Shown: positions 1 through 5,300 of the stretch, one piece after another
How the letters are laid out: every line of letters starts with the position of its first letter
How positions within the stretch are numbered: the stretch's first letter is position 1
Origin: Bacillota bacterium
GTDB lineage: Bacteria; Bacillota; Clostridia; Acetivibrionales; JAEXSP01
Length of the DNA: 5,300 nucleotides
Reading direction: 5' to 3'
Assembly: GCA_023453795.1 (NCBI GenBank)
Contig: JAEXSP010000005.1
Location: forward strand, 1-5,300
Translations under genes and position numbers: made by a program
Notes under the pieces: model-generated
The model's database searches: none
What the model saw: only the letters and a program-made list of their open reading frames with translations
Told to the model about the DNA's origin: nothing

Positions 1-508
1 AGAGTGAAGGAGGAGATATAACTCCGATAATATCACTCATGAAGCGTTTATCACCGTGGACTGCTTATGATACGCCAAAAGAAGTTACAATAAGCGGTAC
101 GTGGGAAACATATACAATAACCTTTACAGCAAGCACATCAGACGATGCAGCAAGAATAACCTTCTACCTGGGCGGAATGCCAACAGGAGCAGTCTTGCAC
201 ATTGATTCAGTTTCCTTTAAGGAGGCAACTGAATCATCCGGAAATGTAAGGCAGACTTATTATTATGACGCATTCGGCAACATAACAGAACAGTCAGGGG
301 ATGTTGACAACAACATTACATATGCGGGGTATCAGTACGACAAGGAAACTGGGTTGTATTATTTGAATGCCAGAATGTATGATAGCAAGATTGCAAGGTT
401 TATACAGGAGGATGACCCAAGTTATTCAGACCCGAGTGATCCGTTGAGTTTGAATTTGTATACGTATTGTCATAATGAACCGATAATGTATTGGGATCCG
501 ACAGGGCA
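1..508 (+). repeat. Long direct repeat, copy A (CBM end plus RHS core)
   Basis: This block aligns with 2833-3337 without gaps except for one 3-base difference in the variable stretch after the QED motif. By hand count the two proteins differ at about 22 of 157 residues from the shared Met to DPTGH, while many DNA differences are silent. Similarity stops right after the PTGH codons, at the core/tip boundary. It is the likely substrate for homologous recombination that exchanges toxin tips. Confidence 0.92.
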
Positions 509-1640
509 CTGGGATTGGAATTCATTTTTCTTTAATACAGGGTTATCAAATAATCCGGGTGCTATATCACAAATTTTAGGTGATGCATATGCTGCAAATC
601 AAAAAATTGATGGTATAATCCAATTAACGGGTGGTAGTACATCGAACTTCAATTTACCTAATGGGGTGAATGTAAATGTGGGTAGTGGCGTTAGTATTGG
701 TAATATGACTACAAGTGACGGGAGCAGAAATACTATAAGTGTTTCTGGTGCAATTGGGAAAAAAATTTCGGCTGGTTCAATTGAGACTCTAACCACAGGG
801 GTGGGTTCTAAAACCACAGTAAATAATAATGGTACCATTAACACTATAAATTTAGGGGCAAGGAATACTGGAACAATAATAAACGAAAAATCTGGAACAA
901 TAAAAACAATAAATTGGGAAGTAGGATTTGAACCATGGATGACAGCAGGTGTTATCAATAAGAACACTAATAAAGCTATAGAAATAAAAAAGGTAAAAGC
1001 TAAGGACACTAATTTTTTCACTCCTGTGACGGATAATCAGGGGGCGGGTAATAGTGTTAACCAAGAATTATATAAGAGCAGTGAGTTATATAAACACGAG
1101 GTTGATTTAATTGCCCAGATAGACACCATTAATACGACTAAATTTGCTTTGGACATTAATAACTTCAAGAAAATATATAAGAAAAACAAAGCAATTTATG
1201 AGGAAATATCTAAAAGGACTGGCTTACCACCAGAATTAATTGCCGCTATTCATTACCGTGAGGGTGGTTGTAATTTTAATACATATTTACACAATGGTGA
1301 CCCGCTTGGAAAGCCAACAACCCATGTACCAGTAGGGAAAAACTTTGATAACTTTACAGATGCTGCTGTAGATGCACTGTTAGAAAAGAAATTGATACGT
1401 GATATGTACAAATTAAGTTCAGGTTCAACTGACATGGCTGCAATGATGGCTTTTGCCGAAACATATAATGGATTAGGGTATTATAAATATCATAAAGATA
1501 CGGTAAGCCCTTATGTATATAGCGGAACAAATATGTACAAATCAGGTAAATATGTTGAGGATGGTAAATATAGTGCTAGCGTTGTTGATGATCAACCAGG
1601 CGTCTATATACTTATTAATTCTTTGAAAAAAGGATTTTAG
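1..1640 (+). CDS. RHS/YD-repeat protein, 3' part: CBM end, RHS core and lysozyme-like toxin tip (5' partial)
   Basis: This is the C-terminal part of a large RHS polymorphic toxin. The frame is open from base 3 and matches the CBM of the second cassette before the ATG at 39, so that ATG is an internal Met and the gene begins upstream. Counting from it, residues 1-62 are the end of a CBM4/9-like module and about 70-157 the RHS core (YYYDAFGN, GLYYLNARMYD, ARFIQED, ending DPTGH at 153-157). Residues 158-533 are the tip. About 195-300 is Gly/Asn/Thr-rich and probably beta-structured. From about 375 it resembles phage and bacterial lysozyme-like domains: HYREGGCNFN at 405-414 with Glu408 as likely catalytic acid, HNGDPLG at 418-424, YNGLGYYKYH at 476-485, then SPYVYSGTNMYKSGKYVEDG. 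It would cleave peptidoglycan of competitors. The RHS and lysozyme-like calls are strong; the catalytic residue is inferred. Confidence 0.9.
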   Translation, partial: SEGGDITPIISLMKRLSPWTAYDTPKEVTISGTWETYTITFTASTSDDAARITFYLGGMPTGAVLHIDSVSFKEATESSGNVRQTYYYDAFGNITEQSGDVDNNITYAGYQYDKETGLYYLNARMYDSKIARFIQEDDPSYSDPSDPLSLNLYTYCHNEPIMYWDPTGHWDWNSFFFNTGLSNNPGAISQILGDAYAANQKIDGIIQLTGGSTSNFNLPNGVNVNVGSGVSIGNMTTSDGSRNTISVSGAIGKKISAGSIETLTTGVGSKTTVNNNGTINTINLGARNTGTIINEKSGTIKTINWEVGFEPWMTAGVINKNTNKAIEIKKVKAKDTNFFTPVTDNQGAGNSVNQELYKSSELYKHEVDLIAQIDTINTTKFALDINNFKKIYKKNKAIYEEISKRTGLPPELIAAIHYREGGCNFNTYLHNGDPLGKPTTHVPVGKNFDNFTDAAVDALLEKKLIRDMYKLSSGSTDMAAMMAFAETYNGLGYYKYHKDTVSPYVYSGTNMYKSGKYVEDGKYSASVVDDQPGVYILINSLKKGF

Positions 1641-1687
1641 TTGAACATCAATAATTACAAAGAAAATGCTTGAATTGACTTTAAGCT

Positions 1688-1728
1688 TTTGATACAGGAT
1701 ACCTATTATTTGGGCATCCTGTATCAAA
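1688..1728 (+). terminator. 13-bp perfect stem-loop between toxin tip and immunity gene
   Basis: The arms tttgatacaggat (1688-1700) and atcctgtatcaaa (1716-1728) are perfect inverted complements around a 15-base loop. The stem can extend past one A-C mismatch by three more pairs (C-G, C-G, U-G). Only a poor T-tract follows (tgtaattagtatata), so it may be a weak or partial intrinsic terminator, an RNA-stability element, or a structure that lowers or uncouples immunity-gene expression. The stem is certain; its role is inferred. Confidence 0.55.
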
Positions 1729-1768
1729 TGTAATTAGTATATAGTATATTAAAATTTTAAAAATTTTT

Positions 1769-1775
1769 GAGGTGA
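1769..1775 (+). promoter_or_regulatory. Ribosome binding site of the lipoprotein gene
   Basis: GAGGTGA sits 6 bases before the ATG at 1782, a strong Shine-Dalgarno match at good spacing. It fixes the start codon and allows translation independent of the upstream RHS gene. Confidence 0.8.
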
Positions 1776-1781
1776 CATTTT

Positions 1782-2474
1782 ATGAAGAAGGTTTTAACTA
1801 TAATCTTAGCGGTAGGTTTTCTGTTATCTTCTGGCTGTACACAAGCTAACAACATACCCAAAATTCCAAGTCAAGGTAGTAATTCAAATGATTTAAAGCA
1901 ATCAACGCAAGTTGATTTAACTCCTAATAAAACTACCACAAATACTACTGATACAGGAACTAATCTGTTTTTCTTTAAAGACAAAGATTCAAAGTTGACT
2001 TATAAAGGAAATTTTTTATTTGATGATATTGTAGAAAAAGATGTAAGATTGAATATTAATGAACTGGCTAATCTTAAATATGGCAAACTATATGAGTTGA
2101 AGCTTGATTTCGTTGAAGGTGTTCCCAATGAGCGCTTGAGTTTAGGTTATTATTACGTCCAAAAAGATAAGATTTATAAGATACAACCAACAAGTGAAAA
2201 CCTTAATAAGTTAAAAACAAGTGAAGTGCTGCCAGATGGTAGTGTAATTGTGTGCCAAGACAAAGAAATAAAAGACACAATAGGTAAAGACGAACCTGGA
2301 TTACATCATTACCTAGAAGTTAATGGAGATAAGCGGGAATTTGACTCATATAATAACCAAGTATCTACAGGGTATTATGAGTCGCTTACATGGAAGAAAG
2401 GTAAAGGGCTAGTAAATTATCGAAGCGGATATGGAGCTGAAAAGGATTCCATGGAGCTGCAATTGATTAATTAA
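1782..2474 (+). CDS. Predicted lipoprotein, probable immunity protein for the lysozyme-like RHS tip
   Basis: This 230-residue protein starts with a lipoprotein-type signal peptide: Lys2-Lys3, a hydrophobic stretch at about 4-15, then SSGC with Cys19 as the likely lipidated residue. The lipobox is relaxed, since Ser rather than Leu is at -3. A Ser/Thr/Asn-rich linker to about residue 60 follows, typical of a tether, and then a globular domain of about 165 residues with Tyr-rich strands (LSLGYYYVQKDKIYKI) and the C-terminal motif NYRSGYGAEKDSMEL. I do not recognise a named family. Its position directly after a toxin tip, as in other polymorphic toxin loci, suggests immunity. An exported membrane-tethered protein is where protection from a peptidoglycan hydrolase would be needed. 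It lies 141 bp after the toxin stop, behind a stem-loop, with its own strong ribosome binding site. The gene call is firm; the immunity role is inferred. Confidence 0.85.
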   Translation: MKKVLTIILAVGFLLSSGCTQANNIPKIPSQGSNSNDLKQSTQVDLTPNKTTTNTTDTGTNLFFFKDKDSKLTYKGNFLFDDIVEKDVRLNINELANLKYGKLYELKLDFVEGVPNERLSLGYYYVQKDKIYKIQPTSENLNKLKTSEVLPDGSVIVCQDKEIKDTIGKDEPGLHHYLEVNGDKREFDSYNNQVSTGYYESLTWKKGKGLVNYRSGYGAEKDSMELQLIN

Positions 2475-2518
2475 TTGAGTAAGTGTCAATCCGTGAGAAA
2501 GTGCCATATAAGTATTAA

Positions 2519-2541
2519 GGAACAGGTAATCACATTTGACA
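2519..2541 (+). repeat. Short junction repeat R1, copy A
   Basis: These 23 bases match 4958-4980 at 20 of 23 positions (ggRacaggtaatYaYatttgaca). The repeat lies 44 bases after the first immunity gene's stop and 37 bases before repeat R2. It ends in TTGACA. Read as GTGN(H/Y)I-stop, both copies share a TGA, so it may be the relic of a protein end, but no longer frame supports this. Confidence 0.65.
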
Positions 2542-2578
2542 GTTCTCTCATCTGAACCCTACATCCAATAAATTCAAG

Positions 2579-2609
2579 CTATTCCATAGCCGACAACCGG
2601 ATGAAATTC
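2579..2609 (+). repeat. Short junction repeat R2, copy A
   Basis: These 31 bases match 4914-4944 at 29 of 31 positions. The frame of the downstream RHS cassette runs through them as YSIADNRMKF, so R2 is RHS coding sequence from the edge of the CBM rather than a separate noncoding element. That frame is open back to 2556, after a TGA at 2553. The repeat probably marks the break where the cassette lost its upstream YD-repeat shell. Confidence 0.7.
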
Positions 2610-4361
2610 GGCAGCTTCGATACCACTAGCTCCGGTTGGAGTTTTCGGTCGAGTCAAGGTGCTTTTGCAATTGGTGAAAGAGATACGTCCGATTATTCTT
2701 CCGCTCCGGCAGGATACAAAGTCACTTGCATTACAGCCGGTAGTCAGCCGGATAATATTCAGTTATTTACAATGACGGGTAACTATGTAAAAATTACAGC
2801 CGGGAAACAATATAAATTGACATTCAGAGCAAAGAGTGACGGAGGGAATATAACCCCGACAATATCACTCATGAAGCGATTATCACCCGGAACAGCTTAT
2901 GATACACCAAAAGAAGTTGCAATAAGCAGTACGTGGGAAACATATACAATAACATTTACGGCAAGCACAACAGACGATGCAGCAAGAATAACCTTCTACC
3001 TGGGTGGAATGCCAGCAGGCTCAACCTTGCATATTGATTCAGTTTCATTTAAGGAGGCAACTGAATCATCCGGAAATGTAAAGCAGACTTATTATTATGA
3101 TGCGTTCGGAAACATAACCGAACAGTCAGGGGATGTTGACAACAACATTACATATGCGGGGTATCAGTATGATAAGGAAACCGGGTTGTATTATCTGAAT
3201 TCAAGGATGTATGACCCGAAGGTTGCAAGGTTTTTGCAGGAGGATACCTACGCTGGGGAAGCCAGTGATCCGTTGTCTCTAAACCTATATACTTATTGCT
3301 TTAATAATCCAATCACCTATGCCGACCCTACAGGGCATATGTCAGTTAGTCAAGCGCAATATATTGGGGATTGTGCTAATACATTAAATCAAATGTTAAA
3401 CAATCCGAATTTACCTTCTCAGGCAAGGAATGATATCGTAAATGAGATAAATACAGCTATTGATGTTATTGTAAAAAACTCAAGTTCAACAATAGACTAT
3501 AGTAAACCTTTGAAAGATACAAATAAGATTAATCAAACTCCAAAAGACGCCCATAATTTTGAAGTGCTGGTAAACATGGCAGACAAGCAATATAATAAAT
3601 ATGGTCTACGTGGTTATGTTCCAGAGTCAATTGTTATTTCTGGTAATCATCCTGAAGACCGTTCTCCACGAGATTTTATAGAGCCAGCTATAAAACAAAT
3701 AAAGGATTGGGTTTCTGCTGGAAGGACAAATATTACTTGGGTTGTTGCAAATGACGGATATAGTAAGGATGACTTAGAACTGATGCGCTTGGCCTTGGCA
3801 AAAATTGCTGAAGAAACAGGAGTAATGGCACTTTTAAAATCAATATATGATAAAGTTGACCTGTTTGATTATTTTAATAATGGTCAAGATAGAACTAAAT
3901 TTAAGATCAATGAAATTTCAGTATTTTCACATGGCTTAGGCGACAAATATGGGAAAGCGAGTGGTACATTAGCATTAGGATATAATGGAAGTTCAGAAGA
4001 GTATAAAGGAAATAAGAAATTGGATATATCCATTAAAGATTTAATGAATGCAAACATTAACAAAAATGATTTTACTAAGAATGTTTTTACTCAATTTTAT
4101 TCATGTAACACTGGAACAGTAAATGAAAAGTATAATACAAGTTTTGCACAAGAGTGGGTAAACAAAACTGGCGGTTCTGCAAAAGCAGTTGTAAATGGTC
4201 TAACTACTTATAATTACATAAATGATGGTAGAGGTATAATATGGGATGCTCAGGATTGGAAGAGAAGACATGATGGGGAAAACTTTGATATCAACGGGTG
4301 TAAAAACTATCCTAGACCTGTTAAAGGTGTAAATTGGCACATGTTTTATCCTAAAAAATAG
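2601..4361 (+). CDS. Orphan RHS tip cassette: CBM, RHS core and caspase-like toxin domain
   Basis: This 586-residue frame lacks the YD-repeat shell of a full RHS protein. Residues 1-154 form a nearly complete CBM4/9-like module (GSFDTTSSGW near the start, LHIDSVSF near the end). Residues 159-246 are the RHS core, ending DPTGH at 242-246. The 340-residue tip is unrelated to the first. It has alternating strands and helices (ITWVVAND, a Leu-rich helix, KINEISVFSHG), His444 in FSHGLGD and Cys502 in FYSCNTG, then WVNKTGGSAKAVVNG. His-Gly followed by a strand ending in Cys is the layout of clan CD (caspase-type) peptidases and resembles DUF4347-like domains, so a cysteine-peptidase toxin is plausible but unproven. 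No Shine-Dalgarno precedes the ATG at 2601, and the RHS frame is open back to 2556. The ATG is therefore probably not a native start, and the cassette may be silent until recombined. A presumed immunity gene follows after 35 bases. Confidence 0.85.
   Translation: MKFGSFDTTSSGWSFRSSQGAFAIGERDTSDYSSAPAGYKVTCITAGSQPDNIQLFTMTGNYVKITAGKQYKLTFRAKSDGGNITPTISLMKRLSPGTAYDTPKEVAISSTWETYTITFTASTTDDAARITFYLGGMPAGSTLHIDSVSFKEATESSGNVKQTYYYDAFGNITEQSGDVDNNITYAGYQYDKETGLYYLNSRMYDPKVARFLQEDTYAGEASDPLSLNLYTYCFNNPITYADPTGHMSVSQAQYIGDCANTLNQMLNNPNLPSQARNDIVNEINTAIDVIVKNSSSTIDYSKPLKDTNKINQTPKDAHNFEVLVNMADKQYNKYGLRGYVPESIVISGNHPEDRSPRDFIEPAIKQIKDWVSAGRTNITWVVANDGYSKDDLELMRLALAKIAEETGVMALLKSIYDKVDLFDYFNNGQDRTKFKINEISVFSHGLGDKYGKASGTLALGYNGSSEEYKGNKKLDISIKDLMNANINKNDFTKNVFTQFYSCNTGTVNEKYNTSFAQEWVNKTGGSAKAVVNGLTTYNYINDGRGIIWDAQDWKRRHDGENFDINGCKNYPRPVKGVNWHMFYPKK
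2833..3337 (+). repeat. Long direct repeat, copy B (CBM end plus RHS core)
   Basis: This is the partner of 1-508, offset by 2832 bases at the left end and 2829 at the right because of one missing codon in the segment after QED. Conservation of the protein with scattered silent changes suggests both copies were kept under selection as coding sequence, or arose from a common RHS pool, rather than by very recent duplication. Confidence 0.92.
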
Positions 4362-4383
4362 GAAAACTTTAAATTATTGAATT

Positions 4384-4390
4384 GGAGTGA
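4384..4390 (+). promoter_or_regulatory. Ribosome binding site of the second presumed immunity gene
   Basis: GGAGTGA lies 6 bases before the GTG at 4397 and 9 bases before the adjacent in-frame ATG at 4400. Spacing favours GTG slightly, but either codon is possible and only one residue differs. The ATG inside the overlap at 4390 is in another frame. Confidence 0.6.
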
Positions 4391-4396
4391 TGTGCG

Positions 4397-4885
4397 GTGA
4401 TGAAGAAATTAACCATAACGTTTATGGTGCTTGTGCTGATAATAATTATAGCGTATGTTTCAATTTTTCTTTTTCCATTAAAATTTTCTGTGAAGAAAAG
4501 TTATAATAGTATAAACCCTGAACCAGTTAAAAGCAGCGATTCATTTTTAATATGCGACTATACGGATGGGCCAGACCCCAGATGGGAGGTTATAGGTAAT
4601 GATAAAGGTTTATTTATACGTTCAGATTCAACTCCTCAGCCAGAATGTATATTTGTTAAGGGCAATTTCCCATATAAAAAGTTAAATTACGATGTGTTGA
4701 AATATAGTGAAAATAGGTTCATATTGAAGGGAAAAGTAACTGGTGAAAAGAAATTTTATGGGGGGGTATTCAAAGTATTTGAAGTAGAACATTGGGATAT
4801 ATTATATCCTATTAAACAACCATATCCTTTTATGCCAAAGAGATGGCTAGTCAAATTTGATTATATGGATAATCTTCCTCATTAG
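4397..4885 (+). CDS. Small membrane-anchored protein, probable immunity protein for the caspase-like tip
   Basis: This 162-residue protein begins MMKK followed by one long hydrophobic segment at about 5-27, with no cleavage motif or lipobox visible. It is probably an uncleaved signal anchor, with the remaining 135 residues outside the membrane by the positive-inside rule. The soluble part has a DYTDGPDPRWEVIG stretch, two Cys residues (in LICDYT and PECIFV) and a Tyr/Trp/Pro-rich C-terminus. I recognise no family. It starts 35 bases after the toxin stop with its own ribosome binding site, and in RHS loci the gene right after a tip usually encodes the cognate immunity protein. The start may be GTG at 4397 or ATG at 4400. 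It is AT-rich like the tip before it, which fits the two moving as a pair. The immunity role rests on position alone. Confidence 0.8.
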   Translation: MMKKLTITFMVLVLIIIIAYVSIFLFPLKFSVKKSYNSINPEPVKSSDSFLICDYTDGPDPRWEVIGNDKGLFIRSDSTPQPECIFVKGNFPYKKLNYDVLKYSENRFILKGKVTGEKKFYGGVFKVFEVEHWDILYPIKQPYPFMPKRWLVKFDYMDNLPH

Positions 4886-4968
4886 GAACGAATGGTGAAG
4901 GTTTGTCCAAACCCTATTCCAGAGCCGACAACCGAATGAAATTCTGTGAAGAATTTTGGGACAGGTAA
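4886..4968 (+). other. Junction with RHS-like relic reading into a stop
   Basis: Directly after the immunity stop, the frame of the downstream YD-repeat reads GTNGEGLSKPYSRADNRMKF and then CEEFWDR before TAA at 4966. The YSRADNRMKF part matches YSIADNRMKF upstream of the second cassette's CBM, but the CBM does not follow. This looks like a scar where an RHS gene was broken and joined to a different part of an RHS gene. No terminator hairpin is visible here. Confidence 0.45.
4914..4944 (+). repeat. Short junction repeat R2, copy B
   Basis: It matches 2579-2609 at 29 of 31 bases (the differences are T/G and G/A). Here it is followed by 13 unrelated bases and then R1, the reverse of the order at 2519-2609. 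Confidence 0.7.
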
Positions 4969-4980
4969 TTATATTTGACA
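4958..4980 (+). repeat. Short junction repeat R1, copy B
   Basis: It matches 2519-2541 at 20 of 23 bases, all three differences being transitions. It contains the TAA at 4966 that separates the upstream relic from the YD-repeat frame and ends in TTGACA at 4975-4980, at the first residues of that frame. Confidence 0.65.
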
Positions 4981-5300
4981 CAGCTATACAGTGAAAAGCC
5001 TGCAATTATTCCAGTTGACAGACGCACTGGCAATATAACGGTATATGACTATGACAGCAACGGAAGGCTGATATCCACCAAGGATCCCGAAGGGCATACG
5101 ACAAAGCAGGAAACATACAGTCCAAACAGACGGAAACGGCAATACAACAACATATCGGTATAATGTCGGAAATAAGCTGTCCAGGAAAACAGATCCCAAC
5201 GGAACAGGCAATTCCGGCAAAACGGAAAGCTACACCTACTATGCCGACGGTAACATGAAGACCAAGACAGATAGGAACGGTAAAACCACAAGCTATACCT
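4969..5300 (+). pseudogene. RHS YD-repeat region, frameshifted fragment continuing past the window
   Basis: The frame after the TAA at 4966 reads RTGNITVYDYDSNGRLIST then KDPEGHTTKQ, a typical YD-repeat of an RHS shell, but stops at 5161. Removing one C from the CC at 5122-5123 restores a continuous run: SQTDGNGNTTTYRYN, NKLSRKTDPNGTGNSGK, SYTYYADGNMKTKTDRNGK, up to the window end. No ATG precedes the frame; TTG at 4975 is the only early alternative start, with no convincing ribosome binding site. The piece therefore comes from the middle of an RHS gene and is probably a displaced relic, possibly leading to a third CBM/core/tip downstream. The DNA is GC-richer than the toxin tips (28 of 60 in 5161-5220 against 21 of 60 in 3901-3960). 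A sequencing error at 5122 cannot be excluded, but the upstream stop and missing start remain. Confidence 0.7.

Noticed and set aside
39..41. ATG at 39 as the true start of the first RHS gene
   Set aside because: The frame is open from base 3 and encodes GGDITPIISL before the Met, matching GGNITPTISL inside the CBM of the second cassette. The Met is internal.
599..1064. Antisense open frames opposite the first tip
   Set aside because: They overlap the well-supported RHS tip, have hydrophobic compositions typical of reversed AT-rich coding sequence, and show no family motif or ribosome binding site.
1675..1704. Promoter for the lipoprotein gene from TTGACT at 1675
   Set aside because: No good -10 lies 16-18 bases downstream, and the candidate region falls inside the stem-loop. 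Not strong enough to annotate.
2536..2564. Promoter built on TTGACA at 2536 (and the same hexamer at 4975)
   Set aside because: The -35 match is perfect, but at 17-18 bases the -10 region is only ctacat or tacatc, and the second copy has no -10 at proper spacing. The hexamer is simply the end of repeat R1.
3921..3945. Lipase/esterase nucleophile elbow in FSHGLGD
   Set aside because: There is no GxSxG pattern; the Ser precedes His-Gly. The downstream strand-Cys fits a His/Cys peptidase layout better.
4390..4392. ATG at 4390 as the second immunity gene start
   Set aside because: It is out of frame with the 162-residue protein and overlaps the ribosome binding site.
4984..5291. Antisense open frames opposite the YD-repeat fragment
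   Set aside because: The + strand holds clear YD-repeat motifs on both sides of the frameshift. The reverse frames have no recognisable content.

Overview
The window looks like an RHS/YD-repeat polymorphic-toxin locus from a low-GC Gram-positive bacterium, most likely a member of the Clostridia. The evidence is the AT-rich toxin and immunity genes, the strong GGAG/GAGGTGA-type ribosome binding sites, a lipoprotein with an SSGC lipobox, and RHS proteins that carry a CBM4/9-like carbohydrate-binding module just before the RHS core. The genus cannot be fixed from the sequence. Every gene reads on the + strand, and no tRNA, rRNA, CRISPR array or transposase was seen.

Layout. (1) Positions 1-1640 are the 3' end of an RHS gene whose start lies upstream of the window. 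It encodes the end of a CBM, the RHS core ending in DPTGH, and a long C-terminal tip finishing in a lysozyme-like domain. (2) After a 141-bp gap with a 13-bp perfect stem-loop, positions 1782-2474 encode a predicted lipoprotein, the likely immunity protein. (3) Positions 2475-2600 are a junction with short repeats. (4) Positions 2601-4361 are a second RHS tip cassette: a near-complete CBM, a nearly identical RHS core, and an unrelated tip with a His...Cys arrangement suggesting a caspase-like (clan CD) peptidase fold. It has no YD-repeat shell and no convincing ribosome binding site, so it looks like a displaced 'orphan' tip. (5) Thirty-five bases later, positions 4397-4885 encode a small protein with one N-terminal membrane anchor, the likely second immunity protein. 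(6) Positions 4886-4968 are another junction holding the same short repeats in the opposite order. (7) From about 4969 to the window end there is YD-repeat coding sequence, interrupted by a stop upstream and by a one-base frameshift near 5122.

How the genes fit together. Each toxin tip is followed by its own presumed immunity gene. The two cassettes share about 505 bp of CBM/core sequence (1-508 and 2833-3337), and the similarity stops at DPTGH, exactly where the tips diverge. Homologous recombination across the shared block could swap the distal tip and its immunity gene onto the complete RHS gene upstream. Both presumed immunity proteins appear to be exported and membrane-tethered. This fits a cell-wall-cutting first toxin and raises the possibility that the second toxin also acts outside the cytoplasm. 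The toxin and immunity assignments are inferences from family motifs and gene order.
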